NCBI RefSeq assembly: GCF_037325665.1
Contig: NC_090251.1
Span: 27,104,397-27,168,396, forward strand
Origin: Littorina saxatilis
Lineage: Eukaryota > Mollusca > Gastropoda > Littorinimorpha > Littorinidae
Reading direction: 5' to 3'
DNA length: 64,000 nt
Program-made: the position numbers and the translations under genes
In this document: positions 33,417-42,883 of the stretch, in pieces
Numbering within the stretch: position 1 is the stretch's first letter
Layout: each line of letters starts with the position of its first letter
Notes under the pieces: generated by a model
Seen by the model: the letters and a program-made list of their open reading frames with translations, nothing else
Told to the model about the DNA's origin: nothing
Database searches by the model: none

Positions 33417-36400
33417 CTTGTTCTTTCAAATTATGACTTTTGGAATACCGACACGAAGTCTCCGTCATTTATAAGTGTGTTTGTGTTTTAGTAGTGGAAT
33501 TTTAAAGCTCTTGGAGTTGTTGATTGGACTTGCGCTCTGCTAATACTATTCAACAATCTCTTCTTTTTTTTATCTTTTTTTTTTTACATTTTTGATTGTA
33601 TTACGGGCACAGAGACCGCCGCTTCATCAAAGCTCGCCTAAACGGTGAGGTGGAGCCCCCCAGCACCAAGAAAGTGAGACCTTTTAAAGAAAAAATCATC
33701 ATCATTCACGACGGCAAGCGCGAGGAATTAGTCAAAGGCGGAGGGACTAGAACGGCCTTCCCCTCGACTGTTATGTTCACAAAGGAGGGCAAGAAGGTCC
33801 AGGGAAAGTTGACGGATGTCTGGTCAGAAGAATCTACCGGCGGTGGGAAGACCTTGATCCCGGTGTTTGCCGCAAGATCATCTTCGCCCAGCTCTTCAGA
33901 CTCCCAATATGTCGAGCCTGCAGGGCAACATGCTGCAGGTGAGGAGGGAGCGGGGATGGGGGAGGAGGGAGGAAGAGAGAGAGAGAGAGAGTGTGTGTGT
34001 GTGTTTGCTAGTGGGTGTTTGTGTGTGTATTTGCATGCGTGTGTGTGTGTGTTTGCTTGTGTGTGTGTATATTTGTATGTGTGTGTGCGTGTGTGTGTAT
34101 GTTTGTGTGTGTATGTGTTTGTATGTGTGTGTCTGTGCGTGTGTATGTGTGGGATAAGGATAAGATCTTATATAGTCCATGAGGGTAACCTCACAGAAAT
34201 TCGGGCTGCTTTCTCCCTGGGGAAAGCGAGCTGCCATACAGTATACGGCGCTACCCATTTTTTTTTCCTGCATGCGTGTAGCCTATTCATGTTTCCAAGC
34301 CCTGAGACTTAATGCTGTGTGAGATGGAATTTTTTTTTATACACTTTATTCCAAGTCGCACGGGTATTTGATGGACATTTTTTATCTATGCCTATACAAT
34401 TTTGCCAGGAAAGACCCTTTTGTCAATCGTGGGATCTTTAACGTGCACACCCCAATGTAGTGTACACGAAGGGACCTCGGTTTTTCGTCTCATCCGAAAG
34501 ACTAGCACTTGAACCCACCACCTAGGTTAGGAAAGGGGGGAGAAAATTGCGGCCTGACCCAGGCCTGAACACGCAACCTCTCGCTTCCGAGCGCAAGTGC
34601 GTCATCACTCGGCCACCCAGTCTCCCTGCGGGCGTGAATATGCGTGCATGCGGGCGTGAATGTTGGTATGTGTGTGTGTGTGTGCGTGCGTGCGTGCGCG
34701 CGTGTGTGTGTGTGTGTGCGTGCGCAAAAAAACACATCGATGTAGCTTCAAATCGATGATTTGCTGTGCATTTTTAACTTATTCGGGTACATATCTGTTC
34801 TCTTTGATGGACGGCTGAAGCTTTTGATAACCTGCAATACAGCAGGGTATGATCCTGTGTGCGAAGGCTTCGCTGCAGAAACACGAGCCAATACCGCTGC
34901 AGAACCACGAGCCAAGACCATTTCAATCTCCTTGAAGCGCTCCGACACGAATGCTATCTCTGTCACACAAATCCTGATCGACGCTGCTTCCAAGATCAAC
35001 GTAATGAAAGGCATGTTGAAAGTGTGCTCGTTCGTTTTGGCGCGAGCAAACTGACCTGCAAAACGTACCATTATCCCCATTTGAAAAAAGGCATCAGAAC
35101 AGGTAGGCCTATAAAAGGGATCGTACTCTAAAAATTATGCATGTAGAGTGATATGTTATAGCGCTGTTTCAAAGTGTTCACAATCTGCTTTGTCAGAAAA
35201 TAGATATAAGTACTAGAATGATTACCCGCTTCGCCGGGTGGATCGCGAGACTGAGTATGCAGCGTGGCGGTTCGCCGGCTTAGAGCACGTGTTGACGTGA
35301 TTGACGCCACACGAAGGAAGGGAGATAAACGCGCAAAACACTGGAGAAGATAAGGAAGAGTTACTGGAAATGGATCTACAGAAAAACCAAAATCGGTTCA
35401 CCGCGCCGCGCTTAGAGCACGTGTTGAACATTTTCATCGACCAGATTGTGTCCGGGGTCTACCTGAATATGCCCACCAAATTTGAAGCAGATCCATCGAG
35501 AACTTTGGCCGTGCATCGCGAAGTGACAGACAGACAGACAGACAGACACAAGCCGTATATAGATATAGATACATTCAGAAATGGTAAAATGATGATACTC
35601 TAGTACAATTAGTTGCATTGTGACGTAACCGTGCGCGCGCGTGTATGCGTTTTTGTGGATGTGTCTCTCTGTCTTTTTTTTTTTCTCTCTCCCACATTTT
35701 TTCAATGTCAAACGGTGAACGTCAATACCTGAAAGTCAAAATACTTTCTTTTTTTAAACTTTTTTTCCCCCATCGTTCTCTCTATCCCTAGTCATGCAGG
35801 CCTTGACGTTCACTTTTACTTCGACAAACACTCAAGTATACCTACATTCGCCTGAAATGACTGTTATAAATATGTAGAATTTGATTTAATCATAACAACA
35901 GATAAAGACGTATCAAAAGAATGAAAACAAATCTGTGTGAGCGAGAGAAAAAGGGAGAGACACCCTTACACGAACACACATACTGACGCTCGCATGTTCA
36001 GATCCTAACGCAAATGATATCACTAGAATATGATCATTTTAACTTTCTGAAGGTACTTTTTCTTTCTTTCTTTCTTATGTGTTTAACGTCGTTTTCAACC
36101 ACGAAGGTTATATCGCGACGGGGAAAGGGGGGGAGATGGGATAGAGCCACTTGTTAATTGTTTCTTGTTCACAAAAGCACTAATCAAAAAATTGCTCCAG
36201 GGGCTTGCAACGTAGTACAATATATTGCTATTTCATATGTTACGTGGATTTCCATTTGTCAATTGGGCAAAACTGAGCTGATTGTAAAAGTGATATCGAC
36301 GACATTTCCGTCGATATCAGTTTTGATATCGACGACCTCTTTATTGCTTCCCCACTTCAAAAACAAAAACACCTAAATTTAAAAACAAACAAATATATAT

Positions 36401-38904
36401 GAAAATGTAATGATCCCAGAATTTAGTTGAGCAAGTGACTAAAGACTTTTTGAAAGAAAAGACATTTGGAAATACTGAAAAGTACAAGAAAAGAGTGAAC
36501 AAAAAGAAATAATAATCAGAGGGAGGGATATGGAACAGCCAAAACTGAGAAATACTTTTGTAATTTCTTTACAGTAAATACATGTCCAGAGAATTAGCAA
36601 TATATCTAACATTGACTGACTGTGTGATGATATCTTCTGCTATTGGTCTGTTTCGACAGTGATATCAAAATCTCGACCTCCGGTCTTGATTTTGATATCA
36701 CTGTCTCAACAGACCATAGCAGAAGATATCATCACACAGTCCGTCAATATTGGGTAATATTACCTTACTGGGAGAATGCAAGTTTCCAGCTCGGGGAGCT
36801 CTGTGGTGGTTTACGGGAGGCTTACTGTGCCTTTAAACACCAACTAAAGAAAGTAAAGGGGGTAACGAAGGAGAGTCGTGTGTAAGCATTTGCTTTTCTC
36901 AGAATGGGGGGTAATAGTACGTTTTGCAGGTCGGTGAAAAAAATTACACGGTCTATTGTTTTAATGTTTAGATATGTGATTATGTGGACTCTGCGCGGCA
37001 TTGTGTTATTTTTGGTTAAAATTGAGCAGATACTTCAGGAAATAATTATACTGATGCGGCGGTTCGAGAAACTGATCTAATTTTTTTCCAGCCATATCGG
37101 AAAGACACGCTGCAATCATTCAAAAAGAAACACATCATTACAGCACACGTAAACCAGGGATTAATACCACTTCCTAAATAGGTCCTGTGATTGTTGTTGA
37201 TTGGACAAACACCCCATTGAATGACCCAGCCCTCGTTTATCTGATTCTAGCTGGGCATGTCATCAATTCAAATTCTGTATCATGAAGTCTGTCCAATTGA
37301 TTTCTTTCATTTATTTTCACATATGTTCCAACACACTCTGAAAATTTCACAGGCAAAATATTAGCGAACTCTATTTTCTTTGGTCAATCGGTGTCCGAAC
37401 TCTTTAAAAGGGGGTTCAGCTGTAATCGGACATCACGAAAGCGAGTCGTATAAGCATTTGCTTGTCTTGTTTCACACTTGTTTCTACAAACTCTCTTTTT
37501 GACTTCTTCGGGTACGTCTTCGGGAACTTCTTCTTCTTCTTCCTCTTCGTTCATGGGCTGAAACTCCCACGTTCCCTCATGTTTTTGCAGGAATGGATTT
37601 TAACGTGTATGACCGTTTTTACCCCGCCATCATCAGGCAGCATACGCCGATGTCGGGGGAAGCATGCTGGGTATTTTCGTGTGTCTACAACCCTCTGCAG
37701 AACTCTGACATGGATTACAGGATCTTTTTCCGTGCGCAATTGGTCTTGTGCTTGCGTGTACACACGAAGGGATATAAGGCACTACTAGCAGGTCTGCACA
37801 TAAGTTGCCCTCGGATATGGGAAACCTCTTCACACTTAACCCACCAGGCGGCCGCGGCCGGGATTTGAACTCACGACCTTCCTACATGTATTAGGAGGCC
37901 GATATCTTATTCACTACGCCACAGCGCCCTGTCTTCGGGTACATATCTGTACTCTTGGATGGACGGCTGGAGCTTTTAATAACCTTTAAAAAAAAAATTA
38001 AACCAAGGTATGTTCCTTTAATTAAGCTGGTTTTTGTGTGAATGCTTCGCTGCAGAAAAGCAAGCCAAGACCTCTACAAGCACTGCGAAGTCCCCACACG
38101 GGAGTACGAGTGCCGTGTTACATGGCTCTCTCTCTTTCTTGGAAATGATGCTGATCAAGCAACCTGCTTCGGACGAAAAAAAAGGCATGTTGAAAGTACT
38201 AGTTTGCCCGTTTGCTTTTGCGCGCGCGCGCGAGTGTGTGTGTGTGTTTCGTGCGTACGTTCGTGCGTGCGTGCGTGTGTGTGTGTGTGTGTGTCTTTGT
38301 TTTATGCGCGTGTGTGTGTGTGTGTGTATGTGTGTGTGTGTGTTTCATGCGTGTGTGCGCGCGCTAGTGTGTGTGTGTGTGTGTGCGCGCGCGCGCACGT
38401 GTGTGTTTGTATGTGTGTGTGTCTGTGTCTGTGTCTGTGTCTGTGCATGTGAGTTTTCCGCTGTGTGATTCACCTTAGCAGTCAGGAGAGTTAGTATGAT
38501 GAGCAGTGTTAAGCCATCCGGCCTCCGGATGGCTGTCCGTAGACGAAAAAACTAAACCTCGCTGAAGTTTTCTTGGAGGTAAATTCACACACTCTATTTA
38601 TTTTGTTGACTTTCAAACATAAGACAAGTCTGTTTGACCCTCGTCGAATATCAGAGTCACAGTGTGTTCAAGTTTTGGTCAACGAATTGAAAAATGTCTT
38701 GAAAGTTTATGATACGGGATGTTTGAAATGCCATGTATCTTCGGGTTTCAGAGCTGATCGTTTAGTTTCAGACGGACACTTTGACTAATTGTTTCAATAT
38801 CGCTTCACGCGAATCGTTTATTTTTCTTCTTTACAGTTTCAGTTCAAAGGCCTGCAAATGTTTCCGTCTTGAGCACGACGGACGATGACTCGGTCAGCGA
38901 CTGA
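25082..38904 (+). CDS. Unrecognised single-pass membrane protein gene with duplicated cassette exons
   Basis: Proposed exons are 25082-25164, 33613-33938, 34879-35010 (A), 38056-38184 (B) and 38837-38904; 738 nt, 245 codons plus stop. All junction phases agree (2, 1, 1, 1). Exon 1 starts at a strong-context ATG (AAGATGGAG) and encodes a hydrophobic anchor MELSIALTLCLGMFLVFIYL; a start 25 codons upstream (ATG 25007) is also open. Exon 2 is charged: DRRFIKARLNGEVEPPSTKK, KEKIIIIHDGKREELVKGGG, FPSTVMFTKEGKKVQGKL, then Ser-rich. Exons A and B are phase 1-1, follow the same CTTCGCTGCAG acceptor and end at the same AAAG/GCATGTTGAAAG, a GC-type donor. Their peptides are alike (ETRANT...AKT versus EKQAKTSTSTAK). 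The last exon reads SVQRPANVSVLSTTDDDSVS then stop. I recognise no family. Intron 1 holds a LINE. Confidence 0.45.
25176..25752. repeat. (CT)n-rich microsatellite block, about 575 bp
   Basis: CTCT runs are interrupted by three copies of a unit with GTTCTTTCCCTCATTGTCT and ACACACACTGTCTCTCAG. Minisatellite-like higher-order repetition is visible, period about 70-80 bp at first. All Ser/Leu frames are artefacts. It starts 10 bp after the exon 1 donor. Confidence 0.92.
25855..26165 (+). mobile_element. tRNA-headed SINE (GGTAGCTCAGGTGGCAGAG type)
   Basis: The head shows box A GTAGCTCAGGTGGCAGAGC and box B CTGGTTCGAATCC. The anticodon stem does not pair, so it is not a tRNA gene. The body contains CACGTTAAAGATCTTGGTCA, a block similar to CACGTTAAAGATCCCACGAT in the SINEs at 29896 and 34155. 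Target duplication not identified. Confidence 0.8.
26890..26951 (-). mobile_element. 62-bp SINE tail inserted in LINE ORF1, with target duplication
   Basis: TTCTTTCTTTATTTGG through ATATCGCGACGG is the 3' end of the CTTTCTTT-tailed SINE (compare 15309). It is flanked by TTCTCTGCTATT (26878-26889) and TTCTCTGCCATT (26952-26963), a 12-bp duplication with one change. The insertion breaks the coiled-coil frame of the LINE ORF1. Confidence 0.85.
27421..27647 (+). repeat. Three-unit 75-79-bp tandem repeat inside LINE ORF1
   Basis: Units start at 27421, 27500 and 27575 with AGCGTGATCAACAGTGGAAC. They encode QQRDQQWNAPPFISSTPQHH DVTPL in a long frame (27424-28113). The first unit has 4 extra bases (TCCT). 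Units are almost identical, so the expansion is recent or homogenised. Confidence 0.85.
28609..29856 (+). pseudogene. LINE ORF2 apurinic-type endonuclease region, frame-broken
   Basis: GLRIGHLNVYHLFNKVPDVC, IHLFGLSETRLDSRIDD and TGLVLYVHDSI are the N-terminal motifs of LINE endonucleases. After a frame change near 29040 come NSNILLLGDFNYYLNK and, from 29220, ATLIDHIYTN and ISDHSPIFCTWS (the C-terminal SDH catalytic motif). The segment between the endonuclease and RT reads YRSFKNFNDTDFLRDIAS and HAPLRKKRVKHRTLPPWLN. It ends where a SINE enters. Confidence 0.85.
28838..28900 (+). mobile_element. 63-bp SINE tail inserted in frame in the LINE endonuclease
   Basis: It contains AGATCCCTGCGCCTTGAGTC and the CGCGCGATTTAA end of the 29896-type SINE. 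It is flanked by a 9-bp duplication ATACTGGAC (28829-28837, 28901-28909). The total gain of 72 bp keeps the reading frame open, adding residues around QIDPCALSPSLEIRARF. Confidence 0.85.
29896..30360 (+). mobile_element. tRNA-headed SINE in the LINE, AAAAT tail
   Basis: The head GGTGGCCGAGTGGTAACGC with box B CGAGTTCGACCCTGG resembles a Leu/Ser-type tRNA. The body has TTCGGATGAGACGAAAAACC, CACGTTAAAGATCCCACGAT, then CCTGCGCCTTGAATATGTGC and (AAAAT)n. An inverted copy is at 34155-34628. It lies between the ORF2 endonuclease and RT regions. Confidence 0.88.
30361..30438 (+). repeat. 5'-truncated SINE tail with (ATTG)n end
   Basis: AAATCCCTGCGCTTAGAACTG, then CGGAATACGCGCGATAT and ATTGATTGATTG. 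This is the 3' end of the SINE type found complete and inverted at 30497-30908. It follows the A-rich tail of the preceding SINE directly. Confidence 0.7.
30497..30908 (-). mobile_element. tRNA-headed SINE, inverted, (ATTG)n tail, in the LINE
   Basis: On the minus strand: head GGGGATATAGCTCAGTTGGT with box B GAGTTCGATCCCAGG, shared CACGTTAAAGATCCCACGAT core, and tail ATTGATTGATTGATT. LINE sequence (TATGAATGCCCACAATTTCT...) remains on its left at 30440-30496 and on its right from 30909. It is not a tRNA gene because the head continues into a SINE body. Confidence 0.88.
31049..32346 (+). pseudogene. LINE ORF2 reverse transcriptase and C-terminal region
   Basis: Motifs in order: KTAKVIPLPKTKDLTDINNF, RPISLLSVLSKPLEK, PSQSGFRPKHSCHTALVKL, FLDFKKAFDIVDHTILLKKL, RLMHGVPQGSVLGPLL, FADDSSLYTSG (catalytic FADD), WCKQNSMIIHPGKTKCMVI and HRVLGVTIDAELKWQSHL. 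A C-terminal part LPHLNYASTLWDGCSDVHLK and HRRAAKLIMPG is typical of CR1/jockey-type ORF2. Frame changes near 31260 and 31995 separate these pieces. Confidence 0.92.
32590..32750. repeat. (GT)n microsatellite in the LINE 3' UTR
   Basis: GT runs with GC and AT interruptions, preceded by (GAT)n at 32550-32585. Cys/Val frames are artefacts. Confidence 0.9.
33019..33300. repeat. (TTCG)n LINE tail followed by (CT)n and (AC)n
   Basis: Seven TTCG units to 33045 form the LINE 3' end. They are followed by CTCTCT and about 190 bp of AC-rich repeat up to 33286. Confidence 0.85.
33361..33417. repeat. (GTT)n trinucleotide repeat
   Basis: About nineteen GTT units. The minus-strand polyglutamine frame has no support outside the repeat. 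Confidence 0.9.
33975..34150. repeat. (GA)n/(GT)n microsatellite after exon 2
   Basis: Begins 37 bp after the GTGAGG donor of the exon at 33613-33938. GT runs with GTTT and GTAT changes. Confidence 0.9.
34155..34628 (-). mobile_element. tRNA-headed SINE, inverted copy of the 29896 type
   Basis: The minus strand reads GACTGGGTGGCCGAGTGATG, ACCACCTAGGTTAGG inverse blocks, CACGTTAAAGATCCCACGAT, and ends ATATAAGATCTTATCCTTAT. The tail differs from 29896, suggesting a subfamily. Intronic between exon 2 and cassette exon A. Confidence 0.85.
34779..35045 (+). repeat. Duplicated segment carrying cassette exon A (paralogue at 37928-38212)
   Basis: TTCGGGTACATATCTGT, GGATGGACGGCTGNAGCTTT, GAANGCTTCGCTGCAGAAA and GGCATGTTGAAAGT occur in the same order in 34779-35045 and 37928-38212. 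Similarity is patchy and highest around splice sites. It is either an intragenic exon duplication or a dispersed repeat that mimics one. Confidence 0.6.
35207..35580. repeat. Dispersed repeat with CCCGCTTCGCCGGG head
   Basis: It begins ATACTAGAATGATTACCCGC then TTCGCCGGGTG, contains CACGAAGGAAGGGAGATAAAC and GAGCACGTGTTGAACATTTT, then (CAGA)n and AAGCCGTATATAGATATAG. Members of the same family are at 48170-49570. The GAGCACGTGTTGA block occurs twice within the copy. Confidence 0.7.
36060..36800 (-). mobile_element. CTTTCTTT-tailed SINE split by a hairpin insertion
   Basis: SINE sequence runs 36060-36230 (to GTAGTACAATATATT) and resumes at 36756 (ACCTTACTGGGAGAATGCAA) to about 36793. These two pieces are adjacent in intact copies (15309, 58309). 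The 525-bp insert between them carries the hairpins at 36270-36340 and 36612-36745. Confidence 0.8.
36231..36755. mobile_element. Insert with 60-bp hairpin, GATATC-rich, inside a SINE
   Basis: Arms TGACTGTGTGATGATATCTT...GTTTCGACAGTGATATCAAA and its inverse lie at about 36615-36674 and 36686-36744 around a CTCCGG centre. A smaller pair, GATATCGACGACATTTCCGTCGATATC, is at 36272-36298. ATATT flanks both sides, a possible 5-bp duplication. Non-coding. Confidence 0.65.
37528..37930 (-). mobile_element. GAA-tailed SINE, full-length inverted copy
   Basis: The minus strand starts GGGCGCTGTGGCGTAGTGAA, box B GAGTTCAAATCCCGGCC, and ends GAACGAAGAGGAAGAAGAAG. Flanks GTCTTCGGGAAC (37516-37527) and GTCTTCGGGTAC (37931-37942) are a 12-bp duplication with one change. 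Same family as 9931-10318. It entered the left side of the duplicated segment bearing cassette exon B. Confidence 0.88.
38219..38452. repeat. (GT)n/(GC)n microsatellite
   Basis: GT and CG runs in several blocks, starting about 35 bp after the proposed cassette B donor. Cys/Val frames are artefacts. Confidence 0.92.
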
Positions 38905-39221
38905 CCTTTTCACGTATCAGATAATCAGTATTATTATTGGTGAGTTCTTAAAGCTACTGTTCCACCCATGTAAACGATTGTCTACACCAGCGCAGTTCTC
39001 TTGAGGCTGTTACCTTGAACTCGCATAACAGCATCCTCCAACTTGTGCGCATACCGAAGCTCAACAGCCTCGCTGTTTCACGTGCAGTGTGGATTTTTGT
39101 GAGTGCAAATAAACGTAGCCTGATGTCATTTACGAATTACTTTATCAAAAAAATGTCCACTTTGCATGCACAGAAGCCGGCTTTTCTTTTAAATATATCT
39201 GACATAAAAGTAAAACAGCAG

Positions 39222-39260
<39 letters not shown>

Positions 39261-39345
39261 TGTGTCTGTGTGTCTGTGTCTGTGTCTGTCTGTGTCTGTC
39301 TGTGTCTGTCTGTGTCTGTGTCTGTGCGTGTATGCGCGTGCTACA
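39222..39345. repeat. (GT)n and (TGTC)n microsatellite
   Basis: GT run followed by TGTCTGTG units. Intergenic. Confidence 0.92.
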
Positions 39346-39516
39346 CAAACGAATGATCTAATCACAACAGTCATAGCAAAACGTACAAGAACTGGGGGCG
39401 ATTCTGGAGGTGGCGATTCGGAAGGGGGCAATTTGGGACGTCACTGGAGATCTATCTGGACTATTGTATGTGTCCAAGGGGAATGAAGCTGTTATCTCAT
39501 GTAAAATCCTGGACAG

Positions 39517-39519
<3 letters not shown>

Positions 39520-39555
<36 letters not shown>
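39520..39555. repeat. (AT)n microsatellite
   Basis: Eighteen AT units, preceded by a GGACAGATTT flank. Confidence 0.9.
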
Positions 39556-39556
<1 letters not shown>

Positions 39557-39915
39557 TGACACATGTAAACAACATGGCTTACACGCGGAGGAAGGTACCT
39601 GTTACAGGCATGGGAATTGTCCGCGAAATCGCGGATTTTCGCGAAAAAGAAATTACTTTTCAGCGAAACTAACAAAATAATTGTCCGCGGCACACAAAAA
39701 AAGGTAAATTAAATTATATTATTGTCTCTCTATCCATTATTTGCTTACACGAGAACTATCAAAATATTGGTCTAAAATGCTAAAAATTCGTTTCCCCTGG
39801 ACCTCGGCCTATTTTCAGAGGTTTTTTTATGGCCGCAGGAGCGGTCATCTATTGGAATGCATTCGGAGAGATGACATGTCTCGTTTTGTTACCGTTCTCA
39901 CGAGATCAGTTACAG

Positions 39916-40030
<115 letters not shown>

Positions 40031-40341
40031 GGCTGGACACTGCTTAAGATAAAAGATGTGTTGTTGTTTTTAATGCCGTACATGTATATAATATATAATG
40101 GCATCAGGCAGAAGTGGGGTAAAGCACTTTGGTCTTCAGTCTTTGGGTTATAGCTTTCAGTGGAGAAGATGCCAACATGAAATTGCACTATGCTCTACTA
40201 TTTATTGTCCTTGCCTATCGGACACGAAGAAGGGAAGCTACAATCGCCCCAGGCCATATATGCTCTTTGTTTCCTGAGCCTGGACCATTGAGAGGGTTAC
40301 CTCATAGATCTGTTCATTCTTCAGTTTGTCGGTGTCAAAAG

Positions 40342-41897
40342 TTATACCCCCATTCCACACAACCGTTCTTTGTCCCGTTCCCGTACCAACCAAGGAATGC
40401 TGCCACAACAAAGGAACGCTGCGCAAACGGCCGTTTTTTGACATCTTTCAGCAGCGTCTGACCATAGTGGCAGCCGTCCTTGGTCGGTAAGGGAACGGGA
40501 CCTAGAACGGATGTGTGGAATGCGGGTATGACAACTCAAGTGTGTGAGAGCGCTACCGTTGCGTTACTAGGGAGATTTAAAAAACGAAACGTCGGGACGT
40601 TTCGTTTTGAAGTTGTGGTAAACGTCATCATTTCGGGGGTCTCTCGCTGGAAAGGTGAAGGTCAACTGAAACGGAACGTGGAACGTCAAAACGCAGTCAC
40701 GTTTTCCACCCCCAAAAAACGAACAATATTTCGTCAACTTTTGTGAGTATTTTTGCACACTAACAGTTTTATTTGTTGGCCATTTTATGCATTACTAGAT
40801 TCATCAACCCTTTCACAGTCTTTCAGCGCTGAGAATGTGTTCATTGGAGGTAGACAACTGTTGTGAACTGAAATATTTTGAAGGGTGCTGATCCTGGTAC
40901 ATTTATCCAACTTCATGGTGAGAAAGCAAATGGCGAAGCAGAAGTAGGTCATCGCATCGAATTTTTATTCTGGCTTCGTATGTGATTTTGTATAAACAAA
41001 GTCTGTGTGATTTATTTGGACTGAAAATAATCAAAGTATGCCCGATTCTGGACCACCTCCTAGGGTTTTTTTTTCCATTCTGATCGAGGACAGACGTGAC
41101 AAGTACAAAACAACCCCTAGTTGGGGAAAGGCTTCTAAATCGGCACAGGCGTGTGCACAGGGCCGTTTTCTGAGAATGGGGAATACTCAGGGTATAATTG
41201 CCTACATGGTTCGGTAGAGCTCTTTGCCATAGGCTGTTATCAGTTGTAAAAATTGAGATGCGTGAAATGGATAAAAAAAATAATGAGTTCGAATGAGTAA
41301 ATCTTGGAATTCAACATGATTGATCTAATTTTTGTGAAATACAATTGATGATGAGCAGGTGCATGAATTGAAAAATGTGAAGCTCTTGTGTGTGCAATGC
41401 GAGTATGTCAATCCTTTATTGACTCGTGGAGTTGAAATTATGCCATGCCCAGTCAGCGGATCATATCCTGCCATGCCCGGCCTTTCATTCCGAAACGAAA
41501 CGTGAATACATCTAAATCTTGTCTGTGGCCTATGCCGTCTCGTTTCACGTTACCTTTCGCGGGGTGACTCATTCACCAAACGAAACGAGCTGCAAAACGA
41601 AACGTGCTGTCTTTTAAATCTCCCTACTGTTGTTTTAAGTTCCTTTAACGATCCAAGCGTTCCGTTACCGATGGGTTGAGGTTCTATTACCGTTCATTCT
41701 GATCGGGAGGGGAACGGCTAAAAATTTGAACATGCAGCCCAAACTCAGCCGTCGCTACCGACCCTACCGTTCAAAGCAGTTCCGTTAACGATCAGTTACG
41801 TTCATCGCGGTTCTGTCCCGATCCCTCCCGTGCCCGCACCGTTCCTTGGTCGGTACGGGAACGGGACCTAGAACGGTTGTGTGGAAAGGGGGTATAA
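40342..41897. mobile_element. TIR element, TTATACCCCC ends with iterated ACCGTTCC words
   Basis: The left end TTATACCCCCATTCCACACA continues ACCGTTCTTTGTCCCGTTCC. The right end is its inverse, GAACGGTTGTGTGGAAAGGG then GGTATAA. A second right-type end lies at 40468-40529, so 40342-40529 alone has paired inverted ends. Many ACCGTT/AACGG words fill the 41640-41850 part. No transposase was found. It is interrupted by the element at 40570-41624. Confidence 0.8.
40570..41624. mobile_element. Nested TIR element, GGGAGATTTAAAA ends, TA flanks
   Basis: The left GGGAGATTTAAAAAACGAAA and the right inverse AAAACGAAACGTGCTGTCTTTTAAATCTCCC pair over about 40 bp with small gaps. TA lies on both sides (40568-40569, 41625-41626). 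ACGAAACG/CGTTTCGT words repeat near both ends. 1,055 bp, no transposase frame. TA flanks suggest a Tc1/mariner-type target but do not prove it. Confidence 0.75.
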
Positions 41898-42883
41898 GAC
41901 TCGACCACTTGGCTTATGGTGGAGACAGCTGGAAGATCTCTGGATACAATTGAAGAGGAGTAGTCTTCCTTTTAGAAAATGTGTACTCTGCCTTGCAGAT
42001 TACAAATTTGTGCTGTCGGGGCTGGGTAAAGGGAGTTGAGGGTAAGGGGGTGGGGGTGGGTAAGCGAGGGGTAAGAGAGACGAAAGAAAAAACTGGACAG
42101 GGAAAAGTCACTGCCTGAAGTATTCAATAAAGCCACACACACACACACAAATTACCACATAATGCAGGTTTTCAATTAATATTTTTGCAAAGTATCTGCA
42201 CAAGCATGTGTGCCTCTGTGAGTATGTTCGTGGCTGCTTTCATGGGGTGCCTGTATCCGCAGGAATTTGAGGATTTCTTTTATCTCTCTTTTTCTGACAC
42301 CGTTGATTTAACGTCATTTTTACAGGACAGTTTTTTTCCTTTCGGTTATAAGTTGTAATAGTTTGACCTTATTGTTTTAGGACAAGTAGAGCTCGTTGAC
42401 CAGCAGCAAAGACTCACTCAGTCCGTCAGTGTGCCTGAGTGTGTGTGATGGGGGGAGGGGGGGGGGGCTCTCCCGTGACCGGCCACCTGCAATGTACGGA
42501 CAGGTTTGCACTGGCCCAAGAGTGTCCGTTCATGAGAGGGACTGCTGTACAAGCAAAACTAGTGTGAAACATAAGTAATCAATTTATCCACTTGACTATA
42601 TTCACAACAGGGACCTATCACTCTTCTTTGCATGTTTTTATGCCTACGGATTTCCAAATACCCTGCAACACATGTAACCCAAATTCAACATGTGCCCGTA
42701 CAATCAATACCGCTTCTTTTATGAAAACATTGCTTCGGCCATGTTGATTTTAATCAACCAATTTTCTTGTTCTATTTTGGAATTCCCATGCCTGCTGTTA
42801 GTAGTAACCTTTGACTCTGTGTACAGCATCCTGCCCCGTACTCTTCTTCGCCTTTAAAATTAGAACACCATCTCTTGAAACAA
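41898..42883. other. Intergenic, no gene recognised
   Basis: AT-rich sequence with a short (AC)n at 42136-42150, a G run at 42449-42466 and a MITE remnant at 42470-42550 (GGCCACCTGCAATGTACGGA then GAGAGGGACTGCTGTA). No supported exon. Confidence 0.5.

Noticed and set aside
33106-33468. Polyglutamine protein on the minus strand
   Set aside because: The Q run is a (GTT)n repeat and the rest of the frame is CA-repeat translation; no start context, splice sites or homology.
35301-35603. 100-codon plus-strand frame
   Set aside because: Lies wholly inside the CCCGCTTCGCCGGG-family repeat, which is shared with 49.0-49.6 kb with stops in the other copy.
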